The translations under genes were made by a program, and so were the position numbers. Below, piece by piece: positions 40,200 through 48,996 of a DNA stretch of 64,000 bases. How positions within the stretch are numbered: position 1 is the stretch's first letter; every line of letters starts with the position of its first letter. The notes under the pieces were generated by a model. That model was not told the DNA's origin. It ran no database searches and saw nothing but the letters and a program-made list of their open reading frames with translations. This stretch comes from Kitasatospora cinereorecta (GTDB taxonomy: Bacteria > Actinomycetota > Actinomycetes > Streptomycetales > Streptomycetaceae): contig NZ_JAMZDX010000006.1 of the NCBI RefSeq assembly GCF_024172095.1, positions 186,001 to 250,000 on the forward strand, written 5' to 3'.

Positions 40200-42422
40200 A
40201 TGGCTTCTCAGCGATCCACGGGTAACCCGCTCGACAAGGCAGGCCTCGGCATCAAGCTCCTCGGCAGCGCAGTGCTGGCCGGAGTCCTGGTCGCCGGCAT
40301 GGCGCTGCCCGCCGTCGGCGCGCTCGGGCTCACGGCCAAGGACACCGCCGACAGCTTCGACAACATCCCGGACGACTTCAAGCAGCCCACCCTCTCCCAG
40401 GCGTCGATGATCTACGACTCCAAGGGCGGGCTGATCGCCAAGGTGTACGACCGCGACCGGACCATCCTCACCCAGGAGCAGATGGCGCCGATCATGCGCC
40501 AGGCCCAGGTGGACATCGAGGACAACCGGTTCTACGAGCACGGCGCGGTCGACCTCAAGGGCGTACTGCGCGCGGCCACCAAGAACGCCGAGGCCGGCTC
40601 CACCACCCAGGGCGCCTCCACCCTCACCCAGCAGTACGTGAAGAACGTCTTCGTCGAGCAGGCCGGCGACGACCAGCAGGCCTTCCTGGAAGCGACCAAG
40701 AAGAGCATGGGTCGCAAGATCCAGGAGCTGAAGTACGCCATCAAGCTGGAGGAGGACCTGACCAAGGATCAGATCCTCACCAACTACCTGAACATCACCT
40801 TCTACGGCCACCAGGCGTACGGCGTCGAGGCCGCAGCCAACCGCTACTTCAGCAAGAGCGCCAAGGACCTCACCATCCCCGAGGCCGCCATGCTGGCCGG
40901 CCTGGTCCAGAACCCCTCGGCCTACGACCCGATCACCCACCCGCAGGCCGCCCAGGCGCGCCGCAACACGGTGATCAACAAGCTGCTGGAGTACAAGCAC
41001 ATCTCGCCGGACGAGGCCAAGGCCGCGCTCGCCGCGCCGCTCGGCATCAAGTACCGCGAGCCGCAGAACGGCTGCATCACCGCGCAGAACGGCATGGGCT
41101 TCTTCTGCGCCTACGTCAGCCGGGTGATCAAGCAGGACCCCGCCTTCGGCAAGACCACCGCCGACCGGCAGAAGCTGTGGAGCCAGGGCGGCCTGAAGAT
41201 CTACACCACGCTCGACCCGGACAAGCAGGCCGCCGCCAACAACGCCGTGACCAAGAAGGTCAACGTCACCGACTCGGTGTCGGCCGCCGCCACCATGGTC
41301 AAGCCCGGCACCGGCGAGATCCTCGCGATGGCCCAGACCCGCCCGTACGGCCTGGACAGCACCAAGAACCAGACCACGCTCAACCTGAACGTCGACTCCA
41401 ACATGGGCGGCGGCAACGGCTTCTCCCCCGGCTCGACCTTCAAGCCGATCCTGGCCGCGGCCGCGCTGGAGTCCGGCCTGCCGATCACCCAGCAGTACCC
41501 CTCGCCCAACAAGATGGACTACCCCAAGATGTCCACCTGCGAGGGCAGCTGGAACGAGAAGGGCGTCTCCGTCCAGAACGAGTCCGCCTCCGAGGTCGGC
41601 CCGTTCGACCTCAAGGACGCCATGGCGAAGTCGGTCAACACCTACTTCGTGCAGATGGAGCAGGAAGTCGGCCTCTGCCCGATGAAGCAGATGGCCAACA
41701 AGCTCGGCATCAAGAACCTCGCCAACGGCACCCCGATCAAGCAGGTCCCCTCCATGGTGCTCGGCACCCAGGAGGTCAGCCCGCTGACCATGGCCAGCGC
41801 CTACGCCGCCTTCGCCGCCCGCGGCCTCTACTGCAACCCGATCGCGATCACCTCGGTGGTCAACGCGGACGGCAAGAAGCTCGAGGTCCCGAAGGCCAAC
41901 TGCGCCCAGGCGATGTCCCAGACCACCGCCGACGGCATCAACACCCTGCTCCTCGGCGTGACCGAGAAGGGCACCGGCTCCTCCCTCGGCCTCGACGACG
42001 GCCGCCAGATCGCCGGCAAGACCGGTACCACCGACAACCGGTACGCCGCCTGGTTCACCGGCTACACCCCCGAGCTCGCCACCTCCGTCTGGCTCGGCGG
42101 CCCGACCGGCAACGTGTCGATGAAGAACATCCGCATCGGCGGCCGCTACTTCGACTCCGTCTTCGGCGCCACCGGCCCCGGCCCGATCTGGCAGCAGGCC
42201 ATGAACGACGCGCTCGACGGCACGCCCCGGACCAGCTTCCAGACCGTGAACATCCCCGTCCCGACCCCGACCGCCCCGCCCACCGACCCCAGCCAGCCCT
42301 CCGGCGACAACGCCGCCGGCGGCAACAACAACGCCGGCGGCCTGATCAACGGCGGCTTCACCTTCCCGCCCGGCTGGACCACCGGCGGCAACGGGAACGG
42401 CGGCAAGCCGGGCCACCGGTAG
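40200..42422 (+). CDS. Class A penicillin-binding protein (PonA type)
   Basis: 740 residues. One N-terminal membrane helix (LLGSAVLAGVLVAGMALPAV) precedes the glycosyltransferase domain (VDIEDNRFYEHGAVDLKG, GASTLTQQYVKN, PEAAMLAGLVQNPS). The transpeptidase domain has S412-T-F-K415, S478-V-N and K607-T-G. The C-terminus is a Pro/Gly/Asn-rich tail. It polymerises and crosslinks peptidoglycan outside the membrane. The wblA-PBP arrangement mirrors SCO3579-SCO3580 and whiB4-ponA2, although no PASTA domain is present. Confidence 0.93.
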   Translation: MASQRSTGNPLDKAGLGIKLLGSAVLAGVLVAGMALPAVGALGLTAKDTADSFDNIPDDFKQPTLSQASMIYDSKGGLIAKVYDRDRTILTQEQMAPIMRQAQVDIEDNRFYEHGAVDLKGVLRAATKNAEAGSTTQGASTLTQQYVKNVFVEQAGDDQQAFLEATKKSMGRKIQELKYAIKLEEDLTKDQILTNYLNITFYGHQAYGVEAAANRYFSKSAKDLTIPEAAMLAGLVQNPSAYDPITHPQAAQARRNTVINKLLEYKHISPDEAKAALAAPLGIKYREPQNGCITAQNGMGFFCAYVSRVIKQDPAFGKTTADRQKLWSQGGLKIYTTLDPDKQAAANNAVTKKVNVTDSVSAAATMVKPGTGEILAMAQTRPYGLDSTKNQTTLNLNVDSNMGGGNGFSPGSTFKPILAAAALESGLPITQQYPSPNKMDYPKMSTCEGSWNEKGVSVQNESASEVGPFDLKDAMAKSVNTYFVQMEQEVGLCPMKQMANKLGIKNLANGTPIKQVPSMVLGTQEVSPLTMASAYAAFAARGLYCNPIAITSVVNADGKKLEVPKANCAQAMSQTTADGINTLLLGVTEKGTGSSLGLDDGRQIAGKTGTTDNRYAAWFTGYTPELATSVWLGGPTGNVSMKNIRIGGRYFDSVFGATGPGPIWQQAMNDALDGTPRTSFQTVNIPVPTPTAPPTDPSQPSGDNAAGGNNNAGGLINGGFTFPPGWTTGGNGNGGKPGHR

Positions 42423-42432
42423 TCACGCAGTG

Positions 42433-42477
42433 AATGCCGAAGGGCGCGGGGTCGACGACCCCGCGCCCTTCGGCATT
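42433..42477. terminator. Strong terminator after the PBP gene
   Basis: Arms of about 20 bp (AATGCCGAAGGGCGCGGGG from 42433, reverse complement ending at 42477) around GTCGACGAC, followed by a short T-rich run. It also faces the convergent GatB/YqeY gene. Confidence 0.88.
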
Positions 42478-42527
42478 TCGGTCTTCCAGTCGCTCGCCAG
42501 GCGTTCAGGCGTTCCGGTGCGCTTCTC

Positions 42528-42983
42528 TCAGCCGGTCAGCGCGGTCTTCACCGCGGCAGCCACCCGGCCGCCGTCGGCCAGACCCTCCACCTTCGGCTTG
42601 ACCAGCTTCATCACCGCGCCCATCGCCTGCGGGCCCGACGCGCCGCTCTCGGCCACCGCCGCCGCGACGATCGCCGCCAGCTCCTCGTCGGAGAGTTGCT
42701 TCGGCAGGTAGCCGGTGAGGATGTCGCCCTCGGCGCGCTCCTGGGCCGCCGACTCGGCGCGACCGGCGTTCTCGAACGCCTCCGCGGCCTCACGGCGCTT
42801 CTTCTCCTCCTTCGCGATCACCTTCTGCACCTCGGCGTCGGACAGGTCGCGCTTGACCTTGCCCGCCACCTCCTGGCTGGTGATCGCGGCCAGCGTCAGC
42901 CGGAGGGTGGACGCGCGCAGCTCGTCCCGTGTCTTGATCGCAGCCGTGAGGTCCTCCTGCAGCTGCTCCTTGAGCGTCGTCAT
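42528..42983 (-). CDS. GatB/YqeY domain protein
   Basis: 151 residues from ATG 42983. It has the YqeY helical core (MTTLKEQLQEDLTAAIKTRD, VIAKEEKKRREAAEAFENAG, ILTGYLPKQLSDEELAAIV) and the GatB tail-like C-terminus (AMGAVMKLVKPKVEGLADGG). The tail resembles the tRNA-binding domain of amidotransferase GatB, but the free-standing protein has no proven role. Confidence 0.9.
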   Translation of the reverse strand: MTTLKEQLQEDLTAAIKTRDELRASTLRLTLAAITSQEVAGKVKRDLSDAEVQKVIAKEEKKRREAAEAFENAGRAESAAQERAEGDILTGYLPKQLSDEELAAIVAAAVAESGASGPQAMGAVMKLVKPKVEGLADGGRVAAAVKTALTG

Positions 42984-43150
42984 GCCTTCATCTTCGCAGG
43001 CCGGATGCACAGCCGCCCACGAATATCCGCTCCAGCCGGGTCCCGCCCCCGTCGAGGACGCGAGGCGCCCGGCCCGGACGGGTCCGGCGTATCCGACCGA
43101 TCCGACCGATCCGGCGGACACCGCCGATCGTCCGCTGCCAGGATGACGCC

Positions 43151-43816
43151 ATGTCACTCCACGGCACCGACGCGTACGGCACCTCCCTGGGCGGCCTCCC
43201 CCCGCTGGTGGCCCGCGCCGTCCGCGCGGCCCGGGAGGACGGGTTCCCGAACTCCTGCCGCCCCGAGCAGGGCCGCCTGCTGCACACCCTCGCGGGCGGC
43301 GCCGGGGCACTCCGCTCGCGCTCCGCGGGGGCGCGCTCCGCAGAGGCACGCTCCACGGGGGCGCTCGGCCGGATCGGCGAGAGCGGCACCGGGTACGGCG
43401 TCGGGCTGGCCTGGCTGGCCGCAGGCGCCCCCGCCGGCGTCGAGCTGATCAGCGTCGAACGCGAACCCGCCCGCGCCGCGGCCGCCGCCGCGCTGCTGGC
43501 GGACGTCCCCGGGGCCCGGGTGCTGACCGCCGACTGGACCGAGCTCTACCGGCACGCCCCGTACGACCTGCTGGTCCTCGACGGCGGCGGTCAGGCCAAG
43601 GGCAACGGCACCGCCGACCCCGAACGCCTCCTCGTCCCCGGCGGCGTCCTCGTCGTGGACGACTTCACCCCGTCCCCCGACTGGCCGCCCACCCACGACG
43701 GCCGACCCGACGACGCCCGACTGCACTGGCTGCTCCACCCCGCCCTGAACGCCGTGGAGATCCCCCTCGCCGCCAACCTCTCCGCCATCGTCGCAGTGCG
43801 CAAGCATCAGCCCTGA
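43151..43816 (+). CDS. O-methyltransferase-like SAM protein
   Basis: 221 residues. RIGESGTGYGVGLAWLAAGA takes the place of the SAM-binding motif I (GxGxG-like). GVELISVEREPARAAAAAAL provides the acidic ribose-binding residue and YDLLVLDGGGQAKG follows. GGVLVVDDFTPSPDWPPTHD is typical of catechol O-methyltransferase-like proteins. A 15-bp tandem repeat inserts RSAGA/RSAEA/RSTGA before motif I. The substrate is unknown. Confidence 0.75.
   Translation: MSLHGTDAYGTSLGGLPPLVARAVRAAREDGFPNSCRPEQGRLLHTLAGGAGALRSRSAGARSAEARSTGALGRIGESGTGYGVGLAWLAAGAPAGVELISVEREPARAAAAAALLADVPGARVLTADWTELYRHAPYDLLVLDGGGQAKGNGTADPERLLVPGGVLVVDDFTPSPDWPPTHDGRPDDARLHWLLHPALNAVEIPLAANLSAIVAVRKHQP
43319..43363. repeat. 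15-bp tandem repeat, three copies, inside the methyltransferase gene
   Basis: CGCTCCGCGGGGGCG (43319), CGCTCCGCAGAGGCA (43334) and CGCTCCACGGGGGCG (43349), in frame and encoding five residues each. Confidence 0.8.
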
Positions 43817-43860
43817 CCGGCCCGTTCACGGGCCCGTACGCCGTCTGAGAGCATGGACCG

Positions 43861-44805
43861 ATGCGCCCCCTGTACTCCGTCCCGCTCGGTATCGCCGCTG
43901 TCGGCGCCGCCTGTCTCGCCTACTCCGCCGGGTACGAGGTCCACTCGTTCCGACTCCGCCGCGTGGAGGTGCCGATCCTCCCCACCGGCGCCCGTCCGAT
44001 CAGGGTGCTGCAGGTCTCCGACATCCACATGGTGACCGGCCAGGCCAAGAAGCAGCGCTGGCTCCAGAGCCTCGCCGGCCTCAACCCCGACCTGGTCGTG
44101 AACACCGGCGACAACCTCTCCGACCCGCTCGGCGTCCCCGCCACCCTCGACGCGCTCGGACCGCTGATGGAGTTCCCCGGCGTCTACGTCTTCGGCTCCA
44201 ACGACTACTACGGGCCGGCCCGCAAGAGCCCCACCCGCTACCTCTCCGCCCTGCGCAGCGGTGTCCACGGCCTCAACAACCCCGACGGCACCGGCCGCCG
44301 CGGCATCACCGGCGCCGTCCACAACCCCTGGCAGAAGCTCCGCGACGGCTTCGACGCCGCCGGCTGGCTCAACCTGAACAACGCCCGCGGCCGCCTCACC
44401 CTCGCCGGCCTCGACGTCGAGTTCACCGGGCTGGACGACCCGCACATCCGCCACGACCGCTACGCCGAGGTCGCCGGCGGCCCGTCCCCCGATGCCGACC
44501 TGTCGCTGGCCGTCGTCCACGCCCCGTACCTGCGGGTCCTGGACGCCTTCACCGCCGACCGCTACCCCCTCGTCCTCGCCGGCCACACCCACGGCGGACA
44601 GCTCTGCATCCCCTTCTACGGCGCCCTGGTCACCAACTGCGACCTCGACACCGACCGGGTCAAGGGCCTCTCCACCCACCAGGCCGGCGGAAACCGCTCC
44701 TACCTGCACGTCTCCGCAGGCTGCGGCACCAACCGCTACACCCCCGTCCGCTTCGCCTGCCCGCCCGAGGCCACCCTCCTCACCCTCACCCCGCGACCCC
44801 GCTGA
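43861..44805 (+). CDS. Calcineurin-like metallophosphoesterase (YaeI type)
   Basis: 314 residues. The N-terminal signal-anchor helix is SVPLGIAAVGAACLAYSAGY. Metal motifs run in order: VSDIHMV, NTGDNLSDP, VFGSNDYYGP and LAGHTHGGQLCIP. Homologues such as E. coli YaeI hydrolyse phosphoesters, some of them lipid-linked. Directly upstream of tRNA-Pro. Confidence 0.88.
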   Translation: MRPLYSVPLGIAAVGAACLAYSAGYEVHSFRLRRVEVPILPTGARPIRVLQVSDIHMVTGQAKKQRWLQSLAGLNPDLVVNTGDNLSDPLGVPATLDALGPLMEFPGVYVFGSNDYYGPARKSPTRYLSALRSGVHGLNNPDGTGRRGITGAVHNPWQKLRDGFDAAGWLNLNNARGRLTLAGLDVEFTGLDDPHIRHDRYAEVAGGPSPDADLSLAVVHAPYLRVLDAFTADRYPLVLAGHTHGGQLCIPFYGALVTNCDLDTDRVKGLSTHQAGGNRSYLHVSAGCGTNRYTPVRFACPPEATLLTLTPRPR

Positions 44806-44905
44806 CCAGGCCCGACGCCCCGACCCGAATCGGATTTCGTCTCTCGGCGCACCTCCTGTAGAGTTCTACTCGTTGCGCCGGAGACGGAAGGCAACAAAGC
44901 AGGAC

Positions 44906-44980
<75 letters not shown>

Positions 44981-44995
44981 TTCGTAAGTGCAGGT

Positions 44996-45029
44996 AAGGG
45001 CCCTGCCGGAGAAATCCGGTAGGGCCCTT
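44996..45029 (+). terminator. Element-borne copy of the tRNA terminator
   Basis: Fifteen-bp stem AAGGGCCCTGCCGGA/TCCGGTAGGGCCCTT with loop GAAA, 16 bases after the tRNA. It mimics the host terminator at 57563-57598, which integration separated from the tRNA. Confidence 0.85.
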
Positions 45030-45056
45030 CCTCGTACTGCGTGTCTATCTGAGTGA

Positions 45057-46223
45057 CTACGCCTCAGGTGAGTGCTTGAAGAGCTCGTCCATGACCGTCG
45101 CACCGGTCTGGATCACCGGCCGGATCTGCTTCCGGTAGACCTCCTCCGTGACCGCGGTGCTCGAATGGCCGACCAGTCGGGAGATCTCCTCCAGGGGCAC
45201 GCCGCTGTCCGAGAGCAGGGACACGAAGCTGTGCCGCATCTCGCGCGGAGTCCAGTCGGCGGCCGTGACCCCTTCGGCCTTGGTGATGGCGGCCCGGAAG
45301 GCCCGGCGGACGTGGGACGGGTCCAGCTCGGTGCCGACGGCCGAGTGGAAGACGAGGTTGTTCTCCTCCCACTTGTCACCGGCGGCCAGGCGGTCCCAGC
45401 CCTGATCCACCCAGTGGTCCCAGAGCGCTTCCACGCAGCGGGCGGGGAGGGCGAGCGTCCGACGGGACTTCCGGGTCTTGGTGTCCCCGCCGGCCCGGAC
45501 CGAGCGCCAGACCGCCATGTACGGCGGGATCGGCGGGCTGGTCTCGGGCTGGCCCTTGAGGAAGACGTGGTCCCAGGTCAGCGCGCGCAGTTCCTCGGTA
45601 CGGGCGCCGGTGAGCAGGGAGACCACGATGTAGGCGTGCATGGAGGACTTCTCCGCCGCCTTGAGCACGGCCTCGGCCTGAGCGAACGTCAGCGCCTTGG
45701 ACGGTCGGCCAGGCTGACCGTTGGGCACGGAGCACAGCTCCACGACGTTGCGCTTCACCTTGTCCCGGGCCATGGCTCGCTTGACCGCCCGATTCAGGCA
45801 GGAGTGGAGGCCCTGGAGGGTCCGGGTGCTGAGCGTGCGGGCTTTGGTGGCCAGCCAGCGATCCACATCCTCCGCACTGAGGTCCCGGAGCTTGCGGGCA
45901 CCGAGCCCGGGGATCACGTGGGTCCGGCACAGGATCGTGGCAGTGGCGAGGGTCTTCTCGTCGCGGCCGGCCAGGCCGTAGGTCAGCCAGTCGTTCACCG
46001 CGTTCTCCACCGTGTAGTTGGTGGGTGCGATGGCGAGGCCGTCCTCGTGGTCCCGCAGGACCTCCTTGAGCTTGTTCTTGGCCTCGGTCTTGGTCTTCCC
46101 GCTGCCGCGCTTCACGATGCGCTTGCCGCTCGGGTCGAAGCCCAGGCTTGCGCTCGCAATCCAGCGCTGACGGTTCTCGTCCCAATGAAGGCCGCCATCT
46201 CCCCTGCTGCGGCGGGTGGGCAC
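45057..46223 (-). CDS. int: AICE tyrosine integrase
   Basis: 388 residues. The N-terminal arm/SAM-like domain has GGLHWDENRQRWIASASLGF; the catalytic domain has Arg208 (LLTGARTEELRAL), Arg330 in PREMRHSFVSLL, His353 (GHSS) and nucleophile Tyr363 (EEVYRKQ). The HxxR motif reads RxxR, as in other Streptomyces AICE integrases. It catalyses attP x tRNA-Pro attB recombination. It lies 28 bp from the tRNA-terminator copy and 1 bp downstream of xis, so it is last in the long transcript. Confidence 0.95.
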   Translation of the reverse strand: MPTRRSRGDGGLHWDENRQRWIASASLGFDPSGKRIVKRGSGKTKTEAKNKLKEVLRDHEDGLAIAPTNYTVENAVNDWLTYGLAGRDEKTLATATILCRTHVIPGLGARKLRDLSAEDVDRWLATKARTLSTRTLQGLHSCLNRAVKRAMARDKVKRNVVELCSVPNGQPGRPSKALTFAQAEAVLKAAEKSSMHAYIVVSLLTGARTEELRALTWDHVFLKGQPETSPPIPPYMAVWRSVRAGGDTKTRKSRRTLALPARCVEALWDHWVDQGWDRLAAGDKWEENNLVFHSAVGTELDPSHVRRAFRAAITKAEGVTAADWTPREMRHSFVSLLSDSGVPLEEISRLVGHSSTAVTEEVYRKQIRPVIQTGATVMDELFKHSPEA

Positions 46224-46451
46224 TCACTTCCCCCTTGCTTCGCGCTCCAGCAGCGCGACGTAGTCGTCGATGGCGGACGCCGGGATGAGCCGCGAACGGC
46301 CCTCCTTGACCGCACGGAGGCGTCCGGTGCGGATCAGGTCGTAGATGACGGTCCGGCTCAGGCTCAGCACCTGCATGGCGTCGGAGACCTTGTAGAGGGC
46401 CGGCCGGGCGAACGGTCGTAGAGCCGTCAGGTTCTCGGTAGCGGTGGTCAC
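46224..46451 (-). CDS. xis: Excisionase (Xis, MerR-like HTH)
   Basis: 75 residues from GTG 46451, which overlaps the rep stop as GTGA. The single winged-helix domain reads YKVSDAMQVLSLSRTVIYDL then IRTGRLRAVKEGRSRLIPAS, the normal excisionase/DNA-binding HTH_17 pattern. Works with Int in excision. Confidence 0.92.
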   Translation of the reverse strand: MTTATENLTALRPFARPALYKVSDAMQVLSLSRTVIYDLIRTGRLRAVKEGRSRLIPASAIDDYVALLEREARGK

Positions 46452-47863
46452 CTCTCCCCCTCCTCGGCGGCAAGCCGGGCGAGCAGTTCATGGCGGTCGG
46501 TGGTGCGGCGTTCGTGCAGCTCACGGGCGATCGCGGCGGCGAGCATGGACTCACCTGGTGAGTTGCCAGCTCCGGCGAAGGCCCAGTGGGCGAGGACGAG
46601 GGTGTCCGTGTCGGGCAGCTCGTCCAGGTCGGGGAGGCCGGCGGCGAGGAGCCGTTCGCGGAGGGCGGCGCGGGCCTCGGTGGCGCGGTAGTCGGCGCGG
46701 ACCTGGCGGAGGGCGCCGAGGGTGGTGGAGTAGGTCGGGGACTTGGTGGAGAAGTGGCCGCGGAAGCCGAGCATGTGGGACCAGTGGGCGAGCAGCCGGT
46801 CCGGGTACAGCGGGTCGAGGTCCCAGCAGGTCTCGATGAGGCGGCGGGTGTGCGCCGGGAGGTCGTGGCGTTCGAGTTCGTGGCGCTCCAGGATGCGGCG
46901 GTCCACGGTCTCGGTGGTCTCGGCGCTCTTGGTGGCGTACTTGGCGACGTAGGACGCGACGGCCTGTTCGGAGATCTCGCCCTTGTCGAAGGCGCCGATC
47001 GGGCGGATGTCGACCTGGTCGCCCCACTGGAGGAGCCGGGCGGGCAGGTGGCCGGCGGCGGCGAGCGGAACGCAGGCACGGCGGGCAGCGGCCCGGATCG
47101 CGGCGTCGAGGAGGGCGACGGTGGCCCAGGCCGGCGGCGGGGAGTCGGGCCCGGTAGGTCCGTCGATGCGGATGACGGCGTGGAAGTGGACGGCGCCGCG
47201 GCGCTGGTACTCGGCGACCTTGCCGAAGGAGATCTTCGCCTGCTCCTTGAACTCGTACTGGTAGAGGCCGGCCATCTTGGCCATGGTCCGGAACAGGTAG
47301 ATGGTGAAGCGGCGCCACAGGTCGGGGGCGTGGTTGTTCCAGAGCACGGCGTGGGCGTAGTCGTAGCGGCCGGGGTCGAGCGGGGTGCCGAGGATCGGGG
47401 AGCCCTTGGGGTGGTCGGCGCCGCAGCGGCAGCGGCCCTTGTCGGGACGGCTGTGGACCGGGCCGAAGGACGGGGCGGTAAGGGTGGCGAAGACGCGGGG
47501 GTGGGAACGGACGGTGGTCGGGACGCCCTTGGTGTCGTCTCCGGCGAGGCCGGCTCGGATGAGGTGGAAGGTGTCGGCGGAGTAAGTCCGGGCGCAGGAG
47601 GTGCAGCGGGAGGCGCGGCGGTTGCCGCACGCGACCTTGAGGCGGTGGCCGGGTTCGTGCCAGGTCGAGTAGCGGTGGAGGACCTGACCGGTCGGGACAT
47701 GGGTGAGGGTGCGGAAGCCGCTGAGGTGGATCGGGTTCGAGCAGCCGCCGGTACGAAGGATCTGATCGTGGAGCTTGGGCAGGTCGCCCCGGGCGGCGAG
47801 GCGGCCGAGGTCAGCGACGGCCAGGCGCTCCAGGTCGGGCGCCGGGATGGTGGCGTGGGGCAC
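46448..47863 (-). CDS. RepSA-like rolling-circle replication initiator
   Basis: 471 residues from GTG 47863. A cysteine-rich N-terminal zinc-finger region (ACGNRRASRCTSCARTYSAD, then CRCGADHPKG) precedes the HUH motif GAVHFHAVIRID. The C-terminal block VASYVAKYATKSAE carries the candidate nicking Tyr. This is the replication initiator of pSAM2-type elements. It nicks the element's double-strand origin and allows rolling-circle replication after excision. Confidence 0.92.
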   Translation of the reverse strand: MPHATIPAPDLERLAVADLGRLAARGDLPKLHDQILRTGGCSNPIHLSGFRTLTHVPTGQVLHRYSTWHEPGHRLKVACGNRRASRCTSCARTYSADTFHLIRAGLAGDDTKGVPTTVRSHPRVFATLTAPSFGPVHSRPDKGRCRCGADHPKGSPILGTPLDPGRYDYAHAVLWNNHAPDLWRRFTIYLFRTMAKMAGLYQYEFKEQAKISFGKVAEYQRRGAVHFHAVIRIDGPTGPDSPPPAWATVALLDAAIRAAARRACVPLAAAGHLPARLLQWGDQVDIRPIGAFDKGEISEQAVASYVAKYATKSAETTETVDRRILERHELERHDLPAHTRRLIETCWDLDPLYPDRLLAHWSHMLGFRGHFSTKSPTYSTTLGALRQVRADYRATEARAALRERLLAAGLPDLDELPDTDTLVLAHWAFAGAGNSPGESMLAAAIARELHERRTTDRHELLARLAAEEGER

Positions 47864-47941
47864 GGGGCGGTTCCCTCCGACGAGGCCCCGGAAGGCCGGC
47901 GGTGTGGCCGGGCTCCGGGGCGGGCGGTCAGGTGTGGTCGG

Positions 47942-48127
47942 TCAGGCGCTCTTGGCGGTGGCCAACGGGCGGGCGATGACGCCGAGGCCGTGGCAGGTGA
48001 GGCAGTCGACCGGGATGGTGTGGCGGGAGCCGTCGGGCAGGTGGTTGCCGGTGGCGATGGCGGCGCGGGCGAAACCGTCGCAGTTGGGGCAGATCCGGCC
48101 GTGGTCGTGGCGGTGCTGGGGCATCAT
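47942..48127 (-). CDS. Small zinc-finger protein of AICEs
   Basis: 61 residues from ATG 48127 with GAAGGAGA upstream. Two CxxC knuckles (GRICPNCDGFARA and PVDCLTCHGLG) suggest a DnaJ-like zinc ribbon. Small proteins of this kind often precede rep in Streptomyces AICEs; the function is unknown. Confidence 0.7.
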   Translation of the reverse strand: MMPQHRHDHGRICPNCDGFARAAIATGNHLPDGSRHTIPVDCLTCHGLGVIARPLATAKSA

Positions 48128-48170
48128 GAAGGTCTCCTTCGTGGGCTTCGGTTCGGGAAGGGGTTGCAGT

Positions 48171-48214
48171 CCCCGGGGCGGTGGGATGCTTGGCGGCTTT
48201 TGCTGCCCCGGGGA
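48171..48214. repeat. Hairpin repeat copy 1 (left of GGDEF gene)
   Basis: CCCCGGGGC ... GCTGCCCCGGGG around the loop GGGATGCTTGGCGGCTTT. The same loop recurs at 48997-49039. The whole 48128-48426 interval contains no credible gene. Confidence 0.75.
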
Positions 48215-48426
48215 CGGTCTGGTGTTGGTAGCGGTCTGGCCTGTCGGTGCGAGCGGCTACCGTGCGGGCGTGCGGCCGGCTTCCGAGGAATCCAGCTCTG
48301 CAGAGCAGCGGCCTCCCTGGCTCTTTCTGGGGGCGGCCCGGGTGCGTCCCGGGACCTATCCGTCGGCCAGGCTTCGTTGAGGGCTAAGGCGAGTCCTGCC
48401 AGCGCCGGCCGCACACCCTCAGCAGG

Positions 48427-48966
48427 TCAGCCGCGGCGGCTGGAACGGCTGCCGGGCTTGTGGGCGTACATGTCGCGGTCGGCGGCGGAGAGGGCTTCGG
48501 TCAGCAGGAGTGCGGCCGGGTGCGAGGCGCCGACGGACGCGCTGACGTCGAGGACCAGGCCGTCGAGGTCGATCGGCCGGCGCAGTGCGGTGTGCAGCTG
48601 CGGGATGCGATCAGCGGAGTCGAGGGCGACGACGGCGAATTCGTCCCCGCCGAGTCGGGCAGCGAGTCCGGACGAGCCGCACCAGGCGGTGAGCCGGTCG
48701 GCAGTGGCCTTCAGGACGGTGTCTCCGGCGGCGTGGCCGTGGGTGTCGTTGACCGCCTTGAAGTCGTCCAGGTCGACCAGGAGCACGGTGGTCCGGTCGG
48801 GGTGGGAGCGGATGAGGCGTTCGGCGCGGGTGGTGAAGCCGTCGCGGGTCAGCAGGCCGGTGAGCGGGTCGCGGCGGGCGGTGGCCAGGCGGCGGGCGAG
48901 GTAGGTGCCGTGGGTGGTCCAGCCGAGGAGCGGCAGGCCGGCGGCGAGGATCGGGGCGAGGTCCAT
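48427..48966 (-). CDS. GGDEF diguanylate cyclase
   Basis: 179 residues from ATG 48966 with GGAAGGA upstream. A short N-terminal hydrophobic segment (MDLAPILAAGLPLLGW) may anchor it to the membrane. The GGDEF domain is complete: ARRDPLTGLLTRDGF, VDLDDFKAVNDTHGHAAGD and RLGGDEFAVV (GGDEF at 106-110). No RxxD inhibitory site precedes it, so c-di-GMP synthesis would lack the usual product feedback. Such proteins recur in Streptomyces AICEs. It lies within the leftward transfer transcript, flanked by two copies of a hairpin repeat. Confidence 0.9.
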   Translation of the reverse strand: MDLAPILAAGLPLLGWTTHGTYLARRLATARRDPLTGLLTRDGFTTRAERLIRSHPDRTTVLLVDLDDFKAVNDTHGHAAGDTVLKATADRLTAWCGSSGLAARLGGDEFAVVALDSADRIPQLHTALRRPIDLDGLVLDVSASVGASHPAALLLTEALSAADRDMYAHKPGSRSSRRG

Positions 48967-48996
48967 GGTGCGAGTCCTTCCGGGTGGGCTGCGGGG

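Noticed and set aside
43154..43807. Antisense frames opposite the methyltransferase and phosphoesterase genes
   Set aside because: Typical high-GC mirror frames; products are Gly/Val-rich without any motif.
48124..48414. 96-codon minus-strand frame whose stop overlaps the start of the small zinc-finger gene
   Set aside because: It is Pro/Arg/Ser-rich, includes the hairpin repeat, and resembles no protein. The ATGA overlap is probably chance.
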